A program made the translations under genes and the position numbers. Below, piece after piece: positions 6,046 to 10,225 of a stretch of 10,225 nucleotides of DNA. Under the pieces are notes generated by a model. It saw nothing but the letters and a program-made list of their open reading frames with translations. It did not search any database and was not told the origin of the DNA. Position 1 is the first letter of the stretch; each line of letters begins with the position of its first letter. The DNA comes from Thermoplasmata archaeon (GTDB lineage: Archaea > Thermoplasmatota > E2 > UBA202 > JdFR-43): assembly GCA_021158865.1 (NCBI GenBank), contig JAGGSX010000045.1, forward strand, positions 1 through 10,225, given 5' to 3'.

Positions 6046-6158
6046 GCCCCGGTGGTGTAGTGGTGATCATGTGGGCCTGTCGAGAATCTTTCAAAGATGC
6101 TATCTCCAAAAAAGCTCGCAGAAAGCCCACGACCCGAGTTCAAATCTCGGCCGGGGCG
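6046..6158 (+). tRNA. tRNA-Asp (GTC), interrupted by an intron
   Basis: Exons 6046-6082 and 6124-6158 form a 72-nt cloverleaf. The acceptor GCCCCGG pairs with CCGGGGC, the anticodon stem is TGGGC/GCCCA, the anticodon GTC sits in loop CTGTCGA, and the T arm is CCGAG-TTCAAAT-CTCGG, with discriminator G. The variable loop is four bases. The weak D stem (GTGT/TCAT) is normal for archaeal tRNA-Asp. CCA is not encoded. The 41-nt intron lies between positions 37 and 38. A TTTT run directly after the gene (6160-6163) may end transcription. Confidence 0.95.
6083..6123 (+). other. Intron of tRNA-Asp, excised by archaeal splicing endonuclease
   Basis: Removing these 41 nt restores the anticodon loop. 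A canonical bulge-helix-bulge can be drawn: C32-T33-G34-T35 pair with GCAG near the intron's 3' end (one G-T pair). The flanking three-base bulges are CG-A at the 5' splice site and AA-A at the 3' site. The interior has a small ATCTT/AAGAT hairpin. Confidence 0.88.
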
Positions 6159-6183
6159 CTTTTAAAAAAATGGAAGAGGGTTG

Positions 6184-9066
6184 TTAGCTTTTATACTCGC
6201 TTAGTTCCATGTTGAAATCTTTCACTATTGGAAGTATATCATTGAAATTTCCCTTAACTTTTACTATATTTTTTGCATCTGGAGAATACCAAATTTGTCC
6301 TATGCTCCTCACCATCCCTATATCATAGGCATTAAATTCTCCTGCTTTTACAGAAGTTTCTTCTATTGAATAGCATTTGAATGGATGAATATCTGCGTAC
6401 AATGGATCCATCATCTGTGGAATCTGAATCTCATTTGAAATATTGTATATTTTCAATAAATCTGGGATATGGATAACTGGAAGCAGTCTTGCAATTTCTG
6501 GTGGCAGGAGTTGCATTCCAAAAATATTTGCAAATTTGTTTATTATATTCAATATCCTAAACCATGGAGATGTGATTGTTCCATCTACAGTTACATTAAT
6601 TGAAGGAAGACCCCAGCTCTTCCCAATATCTATTGGAAAATCTACTATTGGATATGCACCTCCAAAATCTGCATTGAAATTGAGTGTTACTACAAATGGG
6701 ATATAACTCAGCAATTTCTGAATTATCGGTGGGAATGAAAAATTGATTGGCAAACTGGATAGATCTATTTTGCCTGATAAAATTCCATTAATATTCTCTA
6801 TTCCCATATTTGATTTATCAAGTTTCATATTTCCATTTATTTTTACATTTGTCATATGGCCAGAAAATACTATTGGATTTTCCAGACCTATGTCAAGATG
6901 CACATTAACATTTACATCTGCATCTGGTATGACAAATTCAGCGGTATAAGAATCTTGACTTACATCCACAACTTTAAGATCTAATGTACCTGTCTTTAAA
7001 TGCATGTCTATGTATCTACCCTTTACTTCATCAAGAGTGAAATTAACATCACTTATTTCATATTTCCATTCCATCCCTTTTTCCCAAGTTGGAACATTAC
7101 CAGGCAAAGATGCTTCATGTCTTCCATTATCTTCATTGTCTATATCATCTTTTTCATACCTAACTGTTTCATTTCCTATTCCACTCCCTCCTATTTTAAG
7201 GCTTGGGTCTCCAAGTAAGACCCATTCTTCGATTGTCTTCCTATCATGATGGTCATCATTTACTCCACCGATTATATTTATATAATCTGTAATGGCATCT
7301 CCATGTGCTTCTCCAAGATATTCATCTCCATTTGCGTATTCATAGAAGAAACGTGGCTCAATCCATCCTCCAAGACCTATCGTGCAATATTTATTGATGT
7401 ATCCATATCCATATCCAGTAGCCCCCATCGATGCTATTGAGCCACCCCCTTCTTCCAGAAACATCCATGAACAACCATCTGTTGGGTATGCATCTCCAAA
7501 ATATACAGCTTTTTCATTATATGGTATAAAATTCTGCATGGTTATGTTGAACTGGGCATTGTGACAACCACCAACAACTACAATCGGTAATTGATATCCG
7601 TTATCGTATTTCCATATATCAAATATGCTGAAACCCAAAACAAACTCTTCCTCAGTTTCTGCATCTGGAAGGAAGTTTCCCCAAACAGCTGGATTTCCAT
7701 GTCCAGAAAGATATGCAAATCCAACTCCTTTATTGAATTCTTTTACAACATCTTCGTAATTCCTTAAAGTTCCCTTGGATGTATATAATTTATCAATGCT
7801 GAATCCTTTGCTTTCTAAATAACCTGCTGCAACATCTCCAACTATTTCCCCTTCATAAATTCCATATTGTACTGCGCCTCTGGCTGGTGGGGAGGTGTCA
7901 CCTGCTGCAATAAAGGCTCTTTTAAACCATGCGCCCCCACCTTTCTCATAGTTTATTATTTTGTCAACAACCACATCTGCTTCCCATGAATATCTAAATG
8001 GAAGTCTTCCGACATAAACATCAGGATAATAGTCCATGATATCCTTATTTTCGCCCCAATATGACCATTCTGCAAATATCCCGTTTCCATTGCTGTCCCA
8101 GTCATCAAAAACAAAATTTCCATGTTGATATTTATATATATCTGCATAATACAAATCTGTAGAATAACCTCCTTCACTTATATCGCTACTTGGATTTTCT
8201 GCCTGGTTGTTGCTCCTCCTTTCAGGAATATACCAATCAAATGTTTGCCCGCGGCGCCCGCCGCCGAGCAAGACATATTTAATGCCCCATTTTTCAATCG
8301 CATCTTTTATTGCAAGCTTTATATCTTCTGGTTTATCTCTCCCATTGTATTTTGGATAAATCTGCTGTGTGGTTTCAATTATGGTATTTATTCCAGTGCT
8401 ATTCTTAAAGTCAGCAAGTTTTTTCATTTGAGGCAAAAATTTTTCGTCGGTTATTATCAACAAATCATATTTATCAGCAGTGAATAATGTTTTATCTGGC
8501 AATTTATATTCTATTTTCATGTCTACTTTATCTGGAATGAGTATTTTATTTGTGGCGGGAGAATACTGGGTATAGCACCTAATATTTAAAAACACAACAT
8601 GCTCTCCATTTTTCAATCCTGCACCGATATTTATTGAATAAGGCTGGGATGGATAGAAATTCTTGCTTCCATAGGTTTCTTCATCAGGTTTTTGATTTGC
8701 TACAGGCATTGGGATTGATTTTTGAGGAGCAATTGTTGGCACTGGATTTGGAGCAGGCTCAATTTTTTTTGTCAGAGAATATTCTTTTGTATGTGGCTCA
8801 ATATTTACATTTACAATATATGTTCCAGCTGGAAATGTAAATGTTTTTACCAAAACTGGTAAAATTGGTTTTCCAGTTTCCATCAAAAATGATGAATTGG
8901 CAATAGATACTGTTATATAATTCCCTCTCTCTTCAAAGGTTGGTTCTGAAATATGCATTGAATAACTTTCCACTTTGGTGTCATCTGGTCCATTCGAAGA
9001 TGCCACAAACGCTAAAACACCAATAAAGATACCCACCACCAACAATCCAATTATTGCCTTTCTCAT
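6184..9066 (-). CDS. Secreted C25-family (gingipain/clostripain-like) cysteine peptidase
   Basis: This 960-residue protein starts with a signal sequence (about 1-22), then a C25-type propeptide region (about 30-190) and the peptidase domain (about 200-627). The catalytic pair is H456 in YLSGHGNP and C501 in VVVGGCHNA, and the domain closes with GDPSLKIGG (619-627). Inside the domain, DWDSNGNGIFAE (322-333) is a perfect EF-hand-type calcium loop. A linker (628-655) leads to a C-terminal region (about 656-960) starting with W661-E-K-G-M-E-W and ending near IWYSPDAKNIVKVKG, a pattern I associate with archaeal secreted proteins. No membrane anchor or sorting signal is evident at the C terminus. 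It probably degrades extracellular protein after activation by propeptide removal. The ATG start agrees with a box A about 30 bp upstream. It runs towards tRNA-Asp. Substrate preference (gingipains cut after Arg or Lys) is unknown. Confidence 0.88.
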   Translation of the reverse strand: MRKAIIGLLVVGIFIGVLAFVASSNGPDDTKVESYSMHISEPTFEERGNYITVSIANSSFLMETGKPILPVLVKTFTFPAGTYIVNVNIEPHTKEYSLTKKIEPAPNPVPTIAPQKSIPMPVANQKPDEETYGSKNFYPSQPYSINIGAGLKNGEHVVFLNIRCYTQYSPATNKILIPDKVDMKIEYKLPDKTLFTADKYDLLIITDEKFLPQMKKLADFKNSTGINTIIETTQQIYPKYNGRDKPEDIKLAIKDAIEKWGIKYVLLGGGRRGQTFDWYIPERRSNNQAENPSSDISEGGYSTDLYYADIYKYQHGNFVFDDWDSNGNGIFAEWSYWGENKDIMDYYPDVYVGRLPFRYSWEADVVVDKIINYEKGGGAWFKRAFIAAGDTSPPARGAVQYGIYEGEIVGDVAAGYLESKGFSIDKLYTSKGTLRNYEDVVKEFNKGVGFAYLSGHGNPAVWGNFLPDAETEEEFVLGFSIFDIWKYDNGYQLPIVVVGGCHNAQFNITMQNFIPYNEKAVYFGDAYPTDGCSWMFLEEGGGSIASMGATGYGYGYINKYCTIGLGGWIEPRFFYEYANGDEYLGEAHGDAITDYINIIGGVNDDHHDRKTIEEWVLLGDPSLKIGGSGIGNETVRYEKDDIDNEDNGRHEASLPGNVPTWEKGMEWKYEISDVNFTLDEVKGRYIDMHLKTGTLDLKVVDVSQDSYTAEFVIPDADVNVNVHLDIGLENPIVFSGHMTNVKINGNMKLDKSNMGIENINGILSGKIDLSSLPINFSFPPIIQKLLSYIPFVVTLNFNADFGGAYPIVDFPIDIGKSWGLPSINVTVDGTITSPWFRILNIINKFANIFGMQLLPPEIARLLPVIHIPDLLKIYNISNEIQIPQMMDPLYADIHPFKCYSIEETSVKAGEFNAYDIGMVRSIGQIWYSPDAKNIVKVKGNFNDILPIVKDFNMELSEYKS

Positions 9067-9090
9067 TTTAATCTATTGTAAATATACACC

Positions 9091-9102
9091 AAATTTAAAT
9101 AA
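9091..9102 (-). promoter_or_regulatory. Box A (TATA) of the C25 peptidase gene
   Basis: On the minus strand this reads TTATTTAAATTT. Its centre is about 30 bp from the ATG at 9066, giving a leader of only a few bases and no room for a Shine-Dalgarno sequence. Confidence 0.45.
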
Positions 9103-9186
9103 TTTTCTTTTGAGATGCTTTATCACTTCTGGAAATTAACAAAAATTAGAGACAATTTATCAAAAAAGATAAAAGACTAAGAAATA

Positions 9187-9258
9187 TCAAATCTTTCTCT
9201 TATAACGATTTTCTTTCAATAAAGATTTCAATAATTGCACCTCATTCCATTTTTGCAT
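9187..9258 (-). CDS. Possible small protein, 23 residues
   Basis: The ORF encodes MQKWNEVQLLKSLLKENRYK plus RKI. It is preceded by AGGTGATT, one of the strongest ribosome binding sites in the window, with six bases between GGTG and the ATG. A TATA-like run (about 9289-9299 on the minus strand) lies at a plausible distance upstream. The peptide is amphipathic, with leucine- and lysine-rich helical character. I recognise no family. It may be a genuine small protein, the N-terminal remnant of a decayed gene, or chance. It lies upstream of the C25 peptidase on the same strand. Confidence 0.3.
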   Translation of the reverse strand: MQKWNEVQLLKSLLKENRYKRKI

Positions 9259-9307
9259 TTCAATCACCTATAAATGTATGATAAGATGGCATATTTTGTC
9301 AAAGTTT

Positions 9308-9320
9308 TGTTAGGTTAACA
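9308..9320. repeat. 13-bp palindrome
   Basis: TGTTA-GGT-TAACA, perfect five-base arms around a three-base centre. It sits just upstream of the small minus-strand ORF and just before the first hairpin, so it may be a protein-binding site. No direct evidence ties it to a regulator. Confidence 0.4.
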
Positions 9321-9322
9321 GC

Positions 9323-9345
9323 ATCTTCCATCTAGCATGGAAGAT
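9323..9345. repeat. Hairpin 1: 9-bp perfect inverted repeat, 5-nt loop
   Basis: ATCTTCCAT (9323-9331), loop CTAGC, ATGGAAGAT (9337-9345). It is followed by A-rich sequence rather than a T-run, so it does not look like an intrinsic terminator on the plus strand. Confidence 0.6.
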
Positions 9346-9407
9346 AAAATTATCATGGAAAATAAAAAAATAAAAGCTGTGCCATTATGGAAATGGTTGC
9401 TGAAATG

Positions 9408-9450
9408 ATGGAGGAAGGAGAAGGGCAGAGGGCGAGGAATGGAGGAAGGA
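9408..9450 (+). repeat. Direct repeat of ATGGAGGAAGGA in a purine-rich stretch
   Basis: The 12-base unit ATGGAGGAAGGA occurs at 9408-9419 and 9439-9450, start to start 31 bp. The stretch from about 9402 to 9454 is nearly all G and A on the plus strand, unlike the surrounding AT-rich sequence. The second copy supplies the 5' arm of hairpin 2. Confidence 0.55.
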
Positions 9451-9469
9451 AGAATAACTATCTTCCTTC
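9445..9469. repeat. Hairpin 2: 9-bp perfect inverted repeat, 7-nt loop
   Basis: GAAGGAAGA (9445-9453), loop ATAACTA, TCTTCCTTC (9461-9469). Its 3' arm shares ATCTTCC with the 5' arm of hairpin 1, and its 5' arm shares GGAAGA with the 3' arm, so the two hairpins could exchange partners. A smaller hairpin (CCATT/AATGG, 9382-9396) lies between them. Confidence 0.6.
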
Positions 9470-9523
9470 ATAAATTCTTTTTCTATGACCAAATTTTAAC
9501 AATATTATTTTCTCCTCCTCTAT

Positions 9524-9534
9524 TTTATATATTA
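9524..9534 (+). promoter_or_regulatory. TATA-like element upstream of the toxin-antitoxin pair
   Basis: TTTTATATATT would start transcription near 9556, about 40 bases before the upstream ATG of the antitoxin. A second A/T element (ATTAAAAATAAAT, 9582-9594) is positioned to start transcription near 9615, right at the second in-frame ATG (9616). Either may be the real promoter. Confidence 0.35.
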
Positions 9535-9597
9535 TTCTAAAGAAAGAAAATCTGATACTTCTTCCAATTCTTTCATAGATGATTAAAAATAAATACT

Positions 9598-9825
9598 ATG
9601 GCGGGATTTAAAAGCATGCATCCATCTAATGAAATTTTTGCATTGGATAAAGAAAGCATAGAGATAATAAAAAAGACTAAAGAATTATTAGATGAATTAA
9701 TAGAGACAATAGATATTCTTGGAGATGAAAAAGCAATGAAGAAAATAGAGGAGGCAGAAAAAGACGAAAAAGAAGGAAGAGTAAGAGATTTTGATGAATT
9801 TTTGAATGAGATAGATGAGCTATAG
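9598..9825 (+). CDS. RelB-like antitoxin
   Basis: This 75-residue protein is highly charged and helical (E/K/D-rich), and resembles archaeal RelB-type antitoxins. These neutralise a RelE ribonuclease by wrapping around it and usually repress their own operon. The segment ILGDEKAMKKIEEAEKDEKEGRV followed by DFDEFLNEI is the toxin-binding pattern typical of the family (residues about 40-72). The gene overlaps the toxin gene by 11 nt, the usual antitoxin-first order. Two starts are possible: ATG 9598, or ATG 9616, which removes six residues and fits a leaderless message from the A/T element at 9582-9594. No clear DNA-binding domain is visible, so autoregulation is uncertain. Confidence 0.78.
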   Translation: MAGFKSMHPSNEIFALDKESIEIIKKTKELLDELIETIDILGDEKAMKKIEEAEKDEKEGRVRDFDEFLNEIDEL

Positions 9826-10069
9826 AATAAAAGTTACTAAGAGATTTGAAAAAGATTTTAAGAAATTTAGAAAGAAAAGTATATTTTTAGAGAAAATAAA
9901 AAAGATGGAAAAAGAACCACATTGCGGAAAAAGATTACATGGGCAATTGAAAGGAAAACATTCACTGAGAGTAGGTAATTACAGAATCATATGCAAAATT
10001 GATGATGACCAAAAGGAGATAATCCTGTATACTATACTTCATAGAAAAAGAGCATATAAAAAGAAATAA
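9815..10069 (+). CDS. RelE/ParE-superfamily toxin (probable mRNA endonuclease)
   Basis: This 84-residue basic protein has the RelE fold: an N-terminal YRIKVTKRFEKDFKKF strand-helix, a central KRLHGQLKGKHSLRVGNYRI core (39-58) and a C-terminal ILHRKRAYKK strand (74-83). R52, R57, R77/R79 and Y81 are at the places where RelE toxins carry the basic and tyrosine residues needed to cut mRNA in the ribosomal A site. With these kept, activity as an RNase is likely, rather than the gyrase-poisoning of ParE. Translation starts within the antitoxin gene (11-nt overlap), so expression is coupled to it. No internal stop or truncation is seen. Confidence 0.85.
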   Translation: MSYRIKVTKRFEKDFKKFRKKSIFLEKIKKMEKEPHCGKRLHGQLKGKHSLRVGNYRIICKIDDDQKEIILYTILHRKRAYKKK

Positions 10070-10101
10070 AATTAGGAGCAATGAAAAGAAAATTCTTATC
10101 A

Positions 10102-10225
10102 TCATATTTCAAAATCTTCTAGAAGAAGGACATTTTCATCATCTATCCTTTCTTTAAATTCTTTATCAGCTGTAATATAAATCGTATTCAATCTTTTACT
10201 TAAAATATAATAAGATGTATCATAG
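10102..10225 (-). CDS. C-terminal part of a PIN-domain protein (VapC-like toxin), cut by the window edge
   Basis: An open frame runs from the right edge to a TGA at 10104-10102 and gives 40 residues. The visible segment YDTSYYILSKRLNTIYITAD followed by KEF is the classic end of a PIN domain: the aspartate in Y-D-x-S-Y and the aspartate in T-A-D are two of the acidic residues that hold the catalytic metal. The tail VLLLEDFEI forms the final strand. PIN proteins of this length in archaea are mostly VapC RNase toxins. Its N-terminal half and any VapB partner lie beyond 10225. It faces the relE-like gene, with 32 bp between stop codons. Confidence 0.7.
   Translation of the reverse strand, partial: YDTSYYILSKRLNTIYITADKEFKERIDDENVLLLEDFEI

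Larger units (their letters stand above)
9067..9597. other. 531-bp intergenic region with hairpins and tiny ORFs
   Basis: No gene of normal size is visible on either strand. The left end holds the peptidase promoter. The middle holds a 23-codon minus-strand ORF with a good ribosome binding site (9187-9258). Next come a 13-bp palindrome (9308-9320), three hairpins (9323-9345, 9382-9396, 9445-9469), a G/A-rich stretch (about 9402-9454) and tiny plus-strand ORFs. The right end holds TATA-like elements in front of the toxin-antitoxin genes. A structured RNA or the remains of a mobile element could explain the middle. Confidence 0.5.

Noticed and set aside
8122..8487. 121-codon plus-strand frame
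   Set aside because: Antisense to the C25 peptidase domain, with no start signal and no recognisable domain.
9156..9173. TTTATC-A6-GATAAA inverted repeat as a terminator for the tiny minus-strand ORF
   Set aside because: The six-pair stem is all A/T except one pair and the T-run lies in the loop, so it could be chance in AT-rich sequence.
9397..9412. CTGA followed by ATGATGG, resembling D and C boxes of a C/D guide RNA
   Set aside because: The matching outer C and D boxes are not found at the usual distances, so a guide RNA cannot be supported.
10081..10122. 13-codon plus-strand ORF after AGGAGC
   Set aside because: Although the spacing to a ribosome binding site is good, it is very short and lies across the end of the PIN-domain gene; likely chance.
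1..10225. CRISPR arrays, insertion sequences, rRNA or replication origin
   Set aside because: No regularly spaced repeats, transposase genes, rRNA-like sequence or Cdc6/ORB-type clusters were seen.

Overview
The window is chromosomal DNA from an AT-rich archaeon. It encodes aIF5A. Both tRNA genes (Ile-GAT and Asp-GTC) carry an intron between positions 37 and 38 and neither encodes CCA. TATA-like box A elements lie about 27 bp upstream of several start codons, implying leaderless mRNAs, and the few Shine-Dalgarno-like sequences resemble the archaeal GGAGGTGAT. Together with the large secreted C25 peptidase, this suggests a euryarchaeal, possibly Thermoplasmatota-like, lineage; the lineage is inference, the archaeal origin is solid.

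Layout. Positions 46-892 (minus): a nitroreductase-family flavoprotein, preceded by intron-containing tRNA-Ile. Positions 994-3021 (plus): a PPP-family phosphatase, then aIF5A and an agmatinase-family enzyme overlapping by 4 nt. The last two fit together because hypusine on aIF5A is made through polyamine chemistry. Positions 3106-6022 (plus): a compact metal-uptake operon with a DtxR/MntR-like repressor, a membrane-anchored metal-binding protein, an ABC ATPase and an ABC-3 permease. All junctions overlap, and a 19-bp near-palindrome sits between box A and the first gene, where an autoregulatory operator would be. Positions 6046-6158 (plus): intron-containing tRNA-Asp. Positions 6184-9066 (minus): a 960-residue secreted C25 (gingipain/clostripain-like) cysteine peptidase. 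Positions 9067-9597: a long intergenic stretch with clustered hairpins and tiny ORFs. Positions 9598-10069 (plus): a RelB/RelE-type toxin-antitoxin pair. Positions 10102-10225 (minus): the C-terminal end of a PIN-domain (VapC-like) protein that runs off the right edge.

Most genes are ordinary housekeeping or transport genes. The points most worth a second look are the putative operator of the metal operon, changed metal-ligand residues in both its repressor and its binding protein, short islands of C/G-ending codons over conserved glycine/alanine-rich motifs, the hairpin cluster before relBE, and two toxin-type genes facing each other at the right end.
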